From Rhynchopus sp. YZ270_cl-10 (Eukaryota > Euglenozoa > Diplonemea > Diplonemida > Diplonemidae), in contig OZ037838.1 in the NCBI GenBank assembly GCA_964035575.1, positions 186,001 through 250,000 of the forward strand: a stretch of DNA of 64,000 nt. The letters are read 5' to 3'. The notes beneath the pieces were generated by a model. The model searched no databases. It saw nothing but the letters and a program-made list of their open reading frames with translations, and was not told where the DNA came from. The position numbers were made by a program, and so were the translations under genes. Below, piece after piece: positions 1 to 10,195 of the stretch. The first letter of the stretch is position 1, and every line of letters starts with the position of its first letter.

Positions 1-578
1 TCCGACTCCATGGGGGCATGGGTCACAAGGCTGCCAGCAGGAAGTTCCTGCTTCAACCCGACGGTCACGTCCTTCAGAAACTTCTGCGCCTCTGCACCAC
101 GTGTGAAGCCACGTGACCCGCCGTTCTCGTAGTAGTACTCGTAGTCGATGTCCACACCGTCAAAGTTCTGTGCTGTCACAATCGACTTCAGCTGCGACAC
201 CACGTGTGCCTCCTTCCCGAAGCAGTAGTCCCAGCAGTCGTTCACGTCGCCTGCCCAGGACCCGCCCATCCCAGCTCCACCGAAGGACACAATCACCTTT
301 TTCCCTGCCGCACGCCACTTCGTCACCAGGTCTGGCTTTGCCTGGTTTGCGCACACAGGCACAGGCGAACCGATGTTGCACGCAGCATCGCAGTTGTTCT
401 TTGACGCAGCCCATGTGTACGTCACAGCGAACGAGATCATGATGTGAGTGTAGTGCTCCAGCTGTTTGTCTGTCGGGCAGTCCTGCCAGTTCCCCAAGAA
501 GGCAATCATACGAGAGTCTTCGGCGCTCACACACAGGGCATGCAGCAGCAGCACTGCCATTAGAGTAAGGACACGCAT
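1..578 (-). CDS. Secreted GH18 chitinase-like glycosidase, 5' part
   Basis: The minus strand is open from an ATG at 576-578 to the window edge, 192 codons, so the 3' part is missing. The protein starts with a hydrophobic signal peptide (MRVLTLMAVLLLHALCVSA). It then shows the two hallmarks of glycoside hydrolase family 18: the SxGG strand motif (SFGGAG, near residue 105) and the catalytic DxxDxDxE motif read as DGVDIDYE near residue 152, whose last Glu is the general acid. Six or more cysteines between them suggest a disulfide-bonded extracellular fold. The family hydrolyses beta-1,4-linked GlcNAc polymers by substrate-assisted catalysis. The substrate cannot be proven from half a gene; a GH18 lectin or endo-beta-N-acetylglucosaminidase is the alternative. 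It is on the same strand as the sialate esterase upstream. Confidence 0.88.
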   Translation of the reverse strand, partial: MRVLTLMAVLLLHALCVSAEDSRMIAFLGNWQDCPTDKQLEHYTHIMISFAVTYTWAASKNNCDAACNIGSPVPVCANQAKPDLVTKWRAAGKKVIVSFGGAGMGGSWAGDVNDCWDYCFGKEAHVVSQLKSIVTAQNFDGVDIDYEYYYENGGSRGFTRGAEAQKFLKDVTVGLKQELPAGSLVTHAPMES

Positions 579-1141
579 TGTTTGTGTATGGCCTGTCATG
601 GCGTGTGTGATGTGTACGTACCCTTTGCTATTCAACAACCCGTTGCCGGTAAGCGATACCACCTCGAGCACAGTCTCAGCAAGACTCTTCTTTGAGTAAC
701 AAGTTACACACGTACAAGTCTACAAGTCTACCGCAGGCTGGGATGTGCCAGGATTGAACAGGAGCCCCTTGCGATAGCGTCATGAGACGGACTGGTCACG
801 AACTGTGTGTCGGGAGAGTAAAAAACAGGGGGTGGTTCCTGCACCTTTTTTTATATATCAACATTGCCTGGAGGGCAACCTACCGATGATCGGAGGGCCC
901 TAAGACATGAACACGATAACCACGTAAGCACACTGGGGTCAGGGGAGGGGGGAATAAGGGAAAGCTTGAACAGACCAAACTCCAACAAAAAGAAACGTTA
1001 CGATGAACCCAAACCTGGCGTGCTAAGTCACCTAATAAAAAGAATGCTTGGAGAAAGCCTTCTGTACACAACCACATCAAAAACAAGAAAAAGAGAGCGA
1101 AGAAAACTCACAACATATCAACGTTGCAACACTGTGCACAT
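579..1141. other. Intergenic spacer, no gene seen
   Basis: Spacer between the esterase stop and the chitinase start. It holds one degraded member of the dispersed motif around 1001-1036 (GATGAACC...CTAAGTCACC). No RNA gene or convincing reading frame was found. Confidence 0.6.
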
Positions 1142-2716
1142 CTACTCCGCACAGAGGGGCGAGACTGCGAGAGGCCCGAACGGCTTTATTGGGATGCCCA
1201 TATCGTTGACGACTGCACAGGAGGGGAAGGCGCCGTGGGCGTAGCGCACTTCCCAGATTGGGTTGTTCGTGTCGTAGGACGCACCAAGGTCGATGTTGAG
1301 GAGCAGGTCTGTGCCGTCGGGCTGGATTGTGGCGGAGTGCCACGTGTCGCCTGTCCAGACGGACCCCGTCGACACCTGCGCAATGCCGTACGCAACACCC
1401 TCCAGCCCCGCCTGCGTCACATTGCAACACGTCGGCGACTGCACCAAACACTCCGTCGAAGGGACCAGACTAATCTTCTTGTTGTTGTCCAGCCGCAGAC
1501 GCACCTGAGCAATGTGGCTTGCACCACTCAATGTCGGCAGCTGCGACACGCATGCGGACTGAAGCACCGGGCCGTCCGCATTGACGGCGCTCTTCGGATA
1601 GGCAGTCTCAAGCACCTTCCAGCCAAGGCGCTGTCCAACGAGTGTCTTGTGTTTGGAGTGGATTGTGGACGAGCCCTGGTCGTAGGAGACTGCAAGCCCG
1701 ATGTCGGGGAGGGTGCGCTGGACGTCGTCCTGCGCCATGCGGATGTCGCCGTAGTTGCAGAAGTCTGCATAGCACTGCCCCGTGTTGCCGCTGTCGCATG
1801 CGTGCAGCTGCACCAGGTTGAAGGGAAAGGCCTGCTTGAAGGCACGACGCCACGAGCTGATCATGTTCATGAAGAGACAGCGGTAGTTGCCCCGCGTCAG
1901 GTGGTAGCCCTCGTTCATGTTCGCCTCGCCCTGGTACCACATCACGGACCGCACCGAGGTGCCCACCAGCGGCGAGAGGATCTGGTTGAACAGCGTGCCG
2001 CCGTAGTTGTAGGAGTACTGCGTGCTGTTCTGCTTGCTCTGGATCGGCATGGGGTTCGCCACGTTGCACGCCGCAAGCGCTTCGTCGGGACACCACGACT
2101 GAACAGGGCTGCCGCCAACTGCACTTTGGATGAGGCCCAGGGGACGGCCGGGCTTTTGCTTCGCGACCTCAATGGCGGCGAGAAGACAGATAGCACTGAA
2201 GTCCATCACCACGTCTGTTGCTACTGGGTTCCAGTCGAACTGGACAGCGTACTGCTTTTGGGGGTACGTCTTGTTGACAAGGTCAGGCACGATGCTGCTG
2301 TTGATCCGCCAGAGGAACAGCGGGAGTGCGCTGGCGTCAGCAGCAATGCCAGACGCGTTGTCGACTGCAGACACGGGGAGCACCATGTTGGACTGCCCGC
2401 TGCAGATGAACACGTCGCCGAAGCGCACGTTGCGCACTGTGCTGTTGCTGCCACAGCCAGAGAGCGTCACCGTGTACGTGCCCCCGGACGCATGCGGTAC
2501 GGACATGGTCCAGTCGCCCTCCGCATCGGCCTTGGCCTGCACAGTAGGCAGGCCTGCCGCACTCAGCGTCACCACCTCGCCAGCGCTGCAGCCAGCCCCG
2601 TACACAGACGCAGCAGTGCCGCTGTCGTCGGTGCTCTGCAGGACAAGGTTGTCCGTCCACGTCGGCATCGGAAGCAGCGCACCTGCGTGCAGCATCAGCA
2701 GCATGGTTTCAATCAT
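1142..2716 (-). CDS. Sialate O-acetylesterase-like protein (SASA/SGNH fold)
   Basis: 524 residues from the ATG at 2714-2716. The reading frame extends further upstream, but that part is low-complexity and unlike a coding region; the chosen ATG begins a short hydrophobic signal-like segment (MIETMLLMLHAGALL). The nucleophile block GQSNM (Ser near residue 109) is followed by MWYQGEAN and by an IHSKHK block that would carry the catalytic His, all in the order seen in the family. This family removes O-acetyl groups from sialic acids or acetylated sugars, usually in lysosome or outside the cell. Numerous cysteines and the leader favour a secreted or lysosomal place. The real substrate is inferred from the family only. 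The plus-strand reading frame over the same DNA is an antisense shadow. Confidence 0.9.
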   Translation of the reverse strand: MIETMLLMLHAGALLPMPTWTDNLVLQSTDDSGTAASVYGAGCSAGEVVTLSAAGLPTVQAKADAEGDWTMSVPHASGGTYTVTLSGCGSNSTVRNVRFGDVFICSGQSNMVLPVSAVDNASGIAADASALPLFLWRINSSIVPDLVNKTYPQKQYAVQFDWNPVATDVVMDFSAICLLAAIEVAKQKPGRPLGLIQSAVGGSPVQSWCPDEALAACNVANPMPIQSKQNSTQYSYNYGGTLFNQILSPLVGTSVRSVMWYQGEANMNEGYHLTRGNYRCLFMNMISSWRRAFKQAFPFNLVQLHACDSGNTGQCYADFCNYGDIRMAQDDVQRTLPDIGLAVSYDQGSSTIHSKHKTLVGQRLGWKVLETAYPKSAVNADGPVLQSACVSQLPTLSGASHIAQVRLRLDNNKKISLVPSTECLVQSPTCCNVTQAGLEGVAYGIAQVSTGSVWTGDTWHSATIQPDGTDLLLNIDLGASYDTNNPIWEVRYAHGAFPSCAVVNDMGIPIKPFGPLAVSPLCAE

Positions 2717-3906
2717 TGTACAAACAAAACAAAACAAAAGGCCTCTATTAAGGGTTGTGTTTGTGGTGCAGGAAAAGTGTGAAAATGTTCCACTATCAGT
2801 TTTTGAGGCAACTTCTGTACCGTACAGTACTATGTGCTCTGATATCAGCTCCGAATGTGACGTATTGGGAGACAGAGAGACCCCTTCGATCCCAAGACGT
2901 GACGTGGATGTGACTGAACATACTAACAGCTCCAAAAAAATTGAGAGACAAATGTGAAGACCTGACCTTTTTGTTTTTTTTTTTGGCATCCCCTCCTGAT
3001 GGGGGCACTGGGTTTTGGAAAAGAGAAATTTTGAAAGCGCAACAGTCTCGCCATACACAGACTGACAAACACACAAGAACAGTTCCAAGATGAATAAGTC
3101 TCACGTGCACTCATCTCTCTTTTTTTGTCTCCTCCACCAAACACACAAGAAAGGGTTAAACGCGTATGTTTGGGAGACATAAAAACAAACTAACACAGGC
3201 TAGATAGCTGTACATACTGCGTACCCTCACCCAATCGAGAGAACGTGGTAGCCACGGGAAAGGTACGCCCACCTCCCTGAACTGGGGGCAAAATAATGGA
3301 AACAAAATATTTTTTTTTTTTTTTGAAAAAAAAGTGGTCCGAGCTTTCCGTCGGGGGCAACTGGAAGAGACGTAATGAAAAAATAAATCTTTGTTGCATA
3401 TCACCTACCAAATGGCGATGGGGTAGGAAGGGTCTGTAGTCGAGCAGCTTTTATGAAAAAAAAGGAGCCTTTCCGAGGGGGTGAACCTAACCTGCAAAAA
3501 ATTGCTCGTTGATTTGCTGGCACTCCTCTCATTTCATAATTGTAGATGGGTGGGGAAATAAATCTTGGGGGGGAAAATAGTGAAGAGTGATTTACATGTT
3601 CGCGTCACATCTCTGCTAAGAGAAAAGTTAAGAAAAGTTGATGAACCTAAGCCTCTCGTGCTTAGTCACCAGAGAGAGACCTTAAGCCTCGAAGCGTTGT
3701 TCACTTTGCTTTGAAGAAAAAGAGAATAAAAAAGACGAAAAAATTGATGAAAAAAAACTCATCTATAGTGAGAGCGAGGAGAGGAGAGGGAAAACGGGAA
3801 ACGGCCCGGAGGGAGAGGGCCGCTCAGATCGTTGTGGGCATTCATTTCTTGCATTGAGGAGACCTCTGATAGTGAGTAAAAAGGAAAAAAGGTTTTTTCA
3901 ATATTG

Positions 3907-4722
3907 GGTCCGTCCGGAAACCCTCCTGGTAAGATTCATCCTTTTGGGGTTTTTTGAGGTTTTTCTGCTCAAAACACCCAAACAACCCAATTTTTTGATA
4001 CCCACCATACACCTACCACCCCAGAGGGCATATTTTGGGCATTTATTTTTGTTTATTTCCCCTCCCCCCCTTTTTACTTATATTTTTTTACGTATTTTTT
4101 GGAAGAAAAAAACGTGGCAATGACAGCAGTGAAGTTCACTTTTTTGTCGAGAAACACGGTAAGAATGGGTGCGACGCACACTTGGTGTCGTTTCGAACCC
4201 TCTCTCTGATGATTCTTGTTGTCAGGAGATCCTTACCGTAGGGGTCATTGTCGGTGCCCTGCGCGAGCTTCCCCACACAGAGGCCTTTGTTATCTCATTC
4301 CCTCGTACTCATACGTATCAGTGCACCCTTCTTTCCATCAATCTCTTTTCGTCTGTGTACTGCTACCCGAGCAACGGTCGTGTCATTTCAGCTAGCGTGT
4401 ACTCTGACACGGAGGGAACCTGTATTTACTATGGAGTCTCCACATCCAAGGTGACCCGCAAAGCAAAAGTCCCTGGCATTGATCCAGTAGATTTGACAGA
4501 GGTCAATGAAACCTTGTCAAGGCGGCATGGCAGGATTAAGAAAGAGAGAAGAGATCCAGAAGAACGACAATAAAAGGCTGAAAATCTGATTAAAAAAGCG
4601 AAAATATAGCCTCAGACCCCCCAAAAAACCTATTTTCATATCAGAGTAATGGGGGGCATCATCAAAAAAACCCAAAAATACCCAAAAGGATGAATCTTAC
4701 CAGAGGGGTTTCCGGACGAGTC
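3907..4722. mobile_element. Putative DNA element with ~40 bp terminal inverted repeats
   Basis: Positions 3908-3948 and 4681-4720 are inverted copies of each other with a few mismatches (shared core TAAGATTCATCCTTTTGGG). The 0.8 kb between them includes the only stretch of this spacer with coding-like base use. No clear target-site duplication was found, so the exact ends are uncertain. It may be a non-autonomous element or an eroded one. Confidence 0.55.
4169..4573 (+). CDS. Unrecognised open frame inside the inverted-repeat element
   Basis: A 134-codon frame whose second half looks coding (varied residues, charged C-terminus rich in Arg, Lys and Glu). I do not recognise a domain. It lies wholly inside the inverted-repeat element at 3907-4722 and could be a remnant of the element's own protein, a captured exon, or chance. 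It is on the opposite strand to all host genes. Low confidence that it is expressed. Confidence 0.22.
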   Translation: MRRTLGVVSNPLSDDSCCQEILTVGVIVGALRELPHTEAFVISFPRTHTYQCTLLSINLFSSVYCYPSNGRVISASVYSDTEGTCIYYGVSTSKVTRKAKVPGIDPVDLTEVNETLSRRHGRIKKERRDPEERQ

Positions 4723-5988
4723 CATATAGAGTTGACTTGAAATACAAAAGCCCTCTCGTGACAGTGTGCTTGGTGCATTGTGCACTGTGGGTGGACCCTC
4801 AACCCATTCAGTTCTCCACTTTTCGTGGTTTATATCTGAAAAAGAAAGAAAAACTGTTCCCACAACCCGAATACCCCCTCTTTTGGAGCACCTTTTTTTA
4901 TAGTAAAATTGACTTTTTTTTTTTTGCATATGACATCAGTGTCTTATCCAGGAATCCAGATTTTAAGTTTGGGGGGGGTCAGTTTGTTTTTTTGCCCAAT
5001 TTTTTTTTTTCAGCACGACCAGGGAACATAGTGAACGGTATATTATTTTTTTTGCGGAGCAAAAAAAAACAAAAAAAAATGGCGCCGCAGGCGAAAAATT
5101 TTTTGGGTACGGTGTAAATGTATAGCTTTTTACACCACGCCGAGGAAACACCTCAAACCCAGCTGAAAAAACTGACCCCCCCCACCGGCCCAAATTTCCG
5201 GAGAAAATTTGGGGGGGGTCACTGACCCCCCCCAACCGGCCCAAAAAATACACTGTATGACATGCATTTGCCGTGGGTCTCGCACACACCACATTTTGAG
5301 TGTGCGCTTTTCCCACTGTGCATATTTTTGTTTTGTTCTGTTCTGTTCTGTTCTGATAATGTTGGTACTTCTTTTTCTTTTCTTCCGTTGCTTTTTTTAT
5401 TTCGTTTTTTTAGGTTCTGTACGACATCACACCCTCTTCTCCCCACACCCTCCCACCCCCTCCCATCCCTTCCCTTCCCCTCTCTGACCTTCTTTCAAAA
5501 AATCGGAGGGCACATTCCAACCCGAAAGCAATTCGATTCCCTACCCCCCCACTCCTAGGCAGACTTGAAGACACCCATTCGGGCAAGACCCAATATGCCC
5601 CATCCCTTTCCCCCTTTACCCCACACAACTACGTTCCCTATGTCAAAGAAAAAGACGAAAAAAGAGTAGTTGAAAACGTACTAAAACGCATCTCAGTCAA
5701 AAGGGGTCAACACTGCACCTTTAGGTGTGCATCGTAGCAACCCCAGCGGGTTTGCCTCCAGAGACCGCTGCTTGGTACACCTTTGCCTCCAAGCGCCTTC
5801 AACCTTTAATTACCCTAGCAGAGGCCGCAGACCCTCGTTCTCGACATGTTCTGCTTGTGGCCCAGGTGTGTCTTGCGTGAGCCAGGCACTGTCAGAGCGG
5901 TCTTCCTGAGGTTTGCCTGTGTGTGTGTGGTGGTTTGCCAAGAGTCATACTCAAAAAAAAAAAAAGTTTTCGGGTAGCAAGGAGGACG

Positions 5989-8900
5989 TCAGGTCAGTTC
6001 TTTGACGCTGCTAATGGGGTAACTGTACACAAATACCAAAGACAGAAAACAAAGCATACCCCACAGATGCGGTTTAGGCTGTGCCTTGGACCCCCAATAG
6101 GTCCCCATGCTTTCCCCCTGCAGGCCCACCGGGTCCACTGACAACGCTTCTTCTGCAGGCGACTCTTCTGCCTTCTGCGCCACGTGCCTGTTGCTGTCTG
6201 CTGCGTCCATAGCAGAGTCCAGCCATGCGTACGCCTTCTTGCGCTTGGACTTCTTCCTCTTAGCCGCACGCTCTGCCACAGGCACGCTGGGAGCTAGCGC
6301 AGGAGAGTCTAGCTCCGTGCCCACCTCCTGCGCAGTGTCCATCGCTTCGTAGCCACCACGCCCCCAGGGGCCTCTGACTGCAGGCTTGTTGAGGGACAGC
6401 TCTTCGCCCTCCATGGCAACCTCATTGAGCACGTCGGCCTCGGCAAGGGTTTGCAGCTCAGCTTGTAGTTCGCGTTGTGCGGCAGCGTCCACTACGGCGG
6501 CACGCTCGGCAGGTGTTTGGTATGCCTTCATGGTGAAGCCCAGCGCTTCACGCTCTGCGGCCAGCGAGGACACAAAGGAGTCGAGGAACCCAAGCCGCTT
6601 GTCGACGTCTGCCTGCACCGTGGTCGCGTACGGCAGGGCCAGCTCCTCGAACAGCCCTGCCGCCACGTCAGACCCTTCGCCACGCGACTTCATCTCTAAC
6701 GCAGACGACGACATCTGCGTCAACCCCAAAGACATCTGCGCCGCACCTGCCACCACCAAATCCCTCGCCACACACTTCCTCTGCAGACACACAACATACG
6801 CAGCCAGCACATCCTTCCGCAACCCTGTGTCCTTCTGCAGCTCCCCCGCGACACTGCCATTCAACATAACAGGCTGCCCCGACAGCCGAAGGTGGGTGTA
6901 CATAATAAACAGCTTCGCCAAGGCTAGCAACGCACCAGAGACTGATACAGGGCTGTCCGTTGTTGCGACATAAAGCCTGTCGAGCAGCGCATCAAACAGA
7001 GTGTTGAGGTTGGCCGACCCATGCCAGAGGCCAAACTCTCCGAGCACCCAAACTGCAGGGCGCAGTGCGTCGGGAGGTGCGAGAGAGGGGTCGTTGAAGC
7101 CGGGGACCTGACGTGTGGTGAGACGTTGGACTGTGGAGAGGCCGCCGTTGACGACTTCGAGCATGATGTCGCACACAGAGTCGCGGAAGCTGTGTCGAGA
7201 GTGGATCTTCGCGGCGCGTGCGGCAGGTGTAGAGGCACCCTCGCTGTCGCTGTCGTCGTACGTCAGCTCCAGGTCGTGGTGGCCCAGAATCGTCTCCCCT
7301 TCGACGAGGCAGAGCTCGCTGTGCAGCCACCCAAGAAAGTTCTGATGGAACCCCGCCGCAAAGCGCGACGCCGACACCGCCCCAGCACCACGCAACGCCA
7401 GCTCCGCTGCCGCGAGCATGTCTTGGAACTGCCGCAGGATGGCCAACGTTGTGTACAAGAACAGCACCCGAGAGGACGGCCGCACCACATCCCACGCCAC
7501 AAGGTGGAGCCGTGTGATCACCGCCGTGCGCAGCGCATCACGGATCGAGAAGTTGCGTATCCCCTCAGGCGGCGACGATGCGTACTTCAACAGCATCTTC
7601 GTCACCGGCTTGACGTTGTCCGTCCGTGCAAGGCTGCACATTGTGTCAACCCCTGCAAGGAAGAGTGTCGCGTCTACCGAAGACAGCGCCCGCACCACGA
7701 GCGCCTGCTGCGCCATCCCCTCCTTCTGGTCGACCAACGAGAGGAACGCCGTCAGCCGCAGCGCAGTGTAAAACACATCACCACGCACCCGACGCGCATT
7801 GCTGAAACCTAGGTACCGCGCCTCTGAGAGGTTCCCCTGGGACTCCTTCCACTGACAGGCTTCGTCGGTTTCCGCACTTTCAGACGGGAAGAAGGGTTGA
7901 AGGAAGCCCACCACATCACTGCACGTCTTGAGAATATGCGCTGCCGACGTGCGTGCCTGCGTTGTCCCTGTAGGCGCAGCCTCCTTCGTGCCCCGCAGCA
8001 CTTTGTTGAGAAAGCCCTGCTGCGAAGGAGGGGCGCTCAAACACGCAGTGTCGACCTCGCCATCGCTCCTGGCCTCTTTTAATACCTGCAGCAGCAACGG
8101 CGACGCGGTTGCCAACGTCTTCACAACCTGCAACACCACGGCAGCAGCCTCCATGTCCGTCCGTGATGGCAGCGTCGCGCCGCTCTCGACCTCCACCTTC
8201 TTCTTGTCCTCCGAGCGTGCAAACGACACCAACCCAGAGAAGAAGCCCTTCGTGGGTCCTTCCTCCTCCCCACCACCCCCGAAGCCCTCAAAGGCAGACG
8301 ACGTGGCGGGCACACCAACGCCGTGGCTGTGCATGGTGTTGCGTCCGTTGTGTTGCGGTTCGTCCATCGCTGTGAAGGTGTGCGGCGAGGCAGGGGGGCT
8401 GCTTGCGACGATGGTGCTGACGGCGCCCTTCACACGCTCCTTCATATCGGTAAGGCGCAGGCCAAGCGCAGAGAAGGTCGTAGGGGAGCTGGCACGACGT
8501 GGCTTCTCACTGTGCGCAGGGGACGTGGTCGCGGAGGAGGTGTCGGAGGGCGGGAAGAGCTTCGCAGTACTTTGCTGGACAGGGGTGTCGAAAGCAGCAG
8601 GAATGAGACGGCCACGCGCACGACGGACAAGCCCGCCAAGCAGCGAGAACACAGTGTCTACGTGATCTGCAAGCACCGTGGGAGGCGCAAGACGTGCCAG
8701 AAGACCTACGCACCGCACCACCTCGATCTGCATGAACACAGTCGGCTTGGTAGCCTCGGAGAAGATGCCGTGGTGCTGCAACATCTCCTCAGCGATCGCA
8801 AGGACACGTATCAACATGGCTTCCAGCTCGAGAGGCGTCAGGACACAGATGTCGCCGTCGACGTCTGATTCGTCACCCACCATGCGTACCTTCGCACCCT

Positions 8901-9606
8901 CGACCAACGCACGGCACAACGCAAACGAAGCAAGAAAATTGTTGACAGAAACTGCTGCCAAAGTGGAAATAAACACTTCTGAAGGCTTCTTGAAGACAAT
9001 GCTTAAAACGTGCTTTCCTCCCGCACCACGGTAAAACCCGAGCAACGTGGTCGTCGCCTTCCTGCGCACCAAATGATGTTTGTGTTGTGACAGCGACCAC
9101 ACCGCCTGGATCAGCACCGTAAACGTTTCCTCGCATATCAGCTTTGCGGAGGCGGAGAGCGCTGCGAGGATGATGAGCGGGTCTGGGCTGCCGAGGTCCT
9201 TAAGGATTTGATTGGCAAGGAGGAGAAGGCGTTCGTCGCCTGGGGGTATGGAGACTGCACAGAAGAGGTATGCTAGGCGCTTCTCTGCGACGCACACACC
9301 GGGCGTGCCTGTCAGCGAGATGGCAGGCACGACAGCGCAGTCCACCTCCCCACCCATCATCACCACCATCAAAGCGGTCGCAATGCAGTTCACCGTATCC
9401 GCCAGGGTCAGGCCACGCTTCGTCAATGCGTTCCCCAAACCCACCTGCATCGCCTCAACCCACGTAGCCGCATCCCTGCGGGCGAGCACCCGGCACATCA
9501 CCACGTGGCACCACAAACCGTCCTCGCGAATGCTCTTCCGCAGCACAGCCTCGCACTTCTCCTCATCACGACTTCGCACCAGAAGACGCTCCTGCAGGTC
9601 TTCCAT
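5989..9606 (-). CDS. Large adaptin subunit (AP-1 gamma / AP-4 epsilon-like)
   Basis: 1205 residues from the ATG at 9604-9606. Upstream codons in the same frame are Pro/Ser-rich and start with no ATG, and a pyrimidine tract ending in TTGTAG lies only a few bases before this ATG, so this start is preferred. Residues about 20-600 form an alpha-solenoid; the block around residues 108-190 (EKRLAYLF, NQILKDLGSPDPL, ALSASAKLI, VRRKA) has the pattern of the trunk of gamma, alpha and epsilon adaptins. Such subunits form the core of heterotetrameric coats that select cargo at Golgi or endosome membranes. A low-complexity Ser/Pro section (about 350-450) and a long variable C-terminal half follow; I see no clear ear domain, so the paralogue is not assigned. 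Near the stop a 37-base GTATGC...ACAG segment could be a mini-intron that would change the last residues. The 5' end of this gene is partly copied at 44690-44803 and 49799-49876. Confidence 0.75.
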   Translation of the reverse strand: MEDLQERLLVRSRDEEKCEAVLRKSIREDGLWCHVVMCRVLARRDAATWVEAMQVGLGNALTKRGLTLADTVNCIATALMVVMMGGEVDCAVVPAISLTGTPGVCVAEKRLAYLFCAVSIPPGDERLLLLANQILKDLGSPDPLIILAALSASAKLICEETFTVLIQAVWSLSQHKHHLVRRKATTTLLGFYRGAGGKHVLSIVFKKPSEVFISTLAAVSVNNFLASFALCRALVEGAKVRMVGDESDVDGDICVLTPLELEAMLIRVLAIAEEMLQHHGIFSEATKPTVFMQIEVVRCVGLLARLAPPTVLADHVDTVFSLLGGLVRRARGRLIPAAFDTPVQQSTAKLFPPSDTSSATTSPAHSEKPRRASSPTTFSALGLRLTDMKERVKGAVSTIVASSPPASPHTFTAMDEPQHNGRNTMHSHGVGVPATSSAFEGFGGGGEEEGPTKGFFSGLVSFARSEDKKKVEVESGATLPSRTDMEAAAVVLQVVKTLATASPLLLQVLKEARSDGEVDTACLSAPPSQQGFLNKVLRGTKEAAPTGTTQARTSAAHILKTCSDVVGFLQPFFPSESAETDEACQWKESQGNLSEARYLGFSNARRVRGDVFYTALRLTAFLSLVDQKEGMAQQALVVRALSSVDATLFLAGVDTMCSLARTDNVKPVTKMLLKYASSPPEGIRNFSIRDALRTAVITRLHLVAWDVVRPSSRVLFLYTTLAILRQFQDMLAAAELALRGAGAVSASRFAAGFHQNFLGWLHSELCLVEGETILGHHDLELTYDDSDSEGASTPAARAAKIHSRHSFRDSVCDIMLEVVNGGLSTVQRLTTRQVPGFNDPSLAPPDALRPAVWVLGEFGLWHGSANLNTLFDALLDRLYVATTDSPVSVSGALLALAKLFIMYTHLRLSGQPVMLNGSVAGELQKDTGLRKDVLAAYVVCLQRKCVARDLVVAGAAQMSLGLTQMSSSALEMKSRGEGSDVAAGLFEELALPYATTVQADVDKRLGFLDSFVSSLAAEREALGFTMKAYQTPAERAAVVDAAAQRELQAELQTLAEADVLNEVAMEGEELSLNKPAVRGPWGRGGYEAMDTAQEVGTELDSPALAPSVPVAERAAKRKKSKRKKAYAWLDSAMDAADSNRHVAQKAEESPAEEALSVDPVGLQGESMGTYWGSKAQPKPHLWGMLCFLSLVFVYSYPISSVKELT

Positions 9607-9632
9607 CTTGCTACAAGGGGGAGGTGGGGAGG
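9607..9632 (-). promoter_or_regulatory. Probable splice acceptor (cis or trans) before the adaptin start
   Basis: On the minus strand a run of C and T (CCTCCTCCCCACCTCCCCC) leads into TTGTAG, with the ATG four bases after the AG. This is the arrangement of a 3' splice site. If the organism trans-splices, this is where a leader would be joined; otherwise a 5' exon lies upstream. Confidence 0.5.
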
Positions 9633-10195
9633 AGGGGTGACGTGGGGTGGGCAAAGAGAGATGTGCAGTCTTGCCGTTCTAGTTAGGCAGCATGTTGAGG
9701 GCGGAAAGGGAGGGAGGGGTGTGCTGTTGGTACGTGGTGTGAGTGTGTGGCGGAGGCGAGAGGGTAAGGGGGAAGGAGAGCGTGTTTGAACGAAAGTGGC
9801 GTGGGAGGAAGGGTGGGTGGTAAACACGGGGGTGAGTGGGGTATTCGTTTTTTCTTTTCTTTTTGGATAACGAAGCGGTGTGTAAGGAAATAATGCAAAC
9901 CGAAATGATTGGAATAGTGTGTGGCTTCAAAAACACATAGATGTGTAATGAAAATCAAGAAAAGTTCAAACATGTAGGCGTTGCTACTTCTCTTTTTGTG
10001 CCGTTGCTGTTCCCTGTCCACTATCGGGGTTAGATGTAGTGCAGAAACATATTTGATGGTGAGCAACACTGCCTTGTACAGGGAAGAGCTCCTGCAGTAC
10101 AGGAGGGTGGAAGAGAAGAAAATAAGTTTGGCAAAAGCACATTGAATAAAGGATTGATGAAAAGAGTGATGATGACGGCATGCTTGGTCACACAA
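9633..10195. other. Spacer between adaptin and the first array gene; copied elsewhere
   Basis: No gene seen. Parts of this spacer (9730-9828 and 9990-10150) recur in the same orientation at 44804-44900, 46276-46440 and 49877-50150, each time next to adaptin 5' sequence or an array gene end. Confidence 0.7.

Larger units (their letters stand above)
2717..5988. other. AT-rich spacer with low-complexity tracts
   Basis: 3.3 kb of homopolymer-rich DNA (many A, T and G runs) with no host gene I can support. It contains the inverted-repeat element at 3907-4722, a copy of the dispersed motif near 3637-3672, a CTGTT microsatellite at about 5336-5357, and a piece near 4733-4770 that recurs at about 51917-51955 (ACTTGAAATA followed by AAAGCCCTCTCGTGACAG). 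Confidence 0.6.

Noticed and set aside
1124-2782. 552-codon plus-strand frame over the esterase
   Set aside because: Antisense to a gene with clear family motifs; its own translation is Arg/His/Val-rich and matches nothing.
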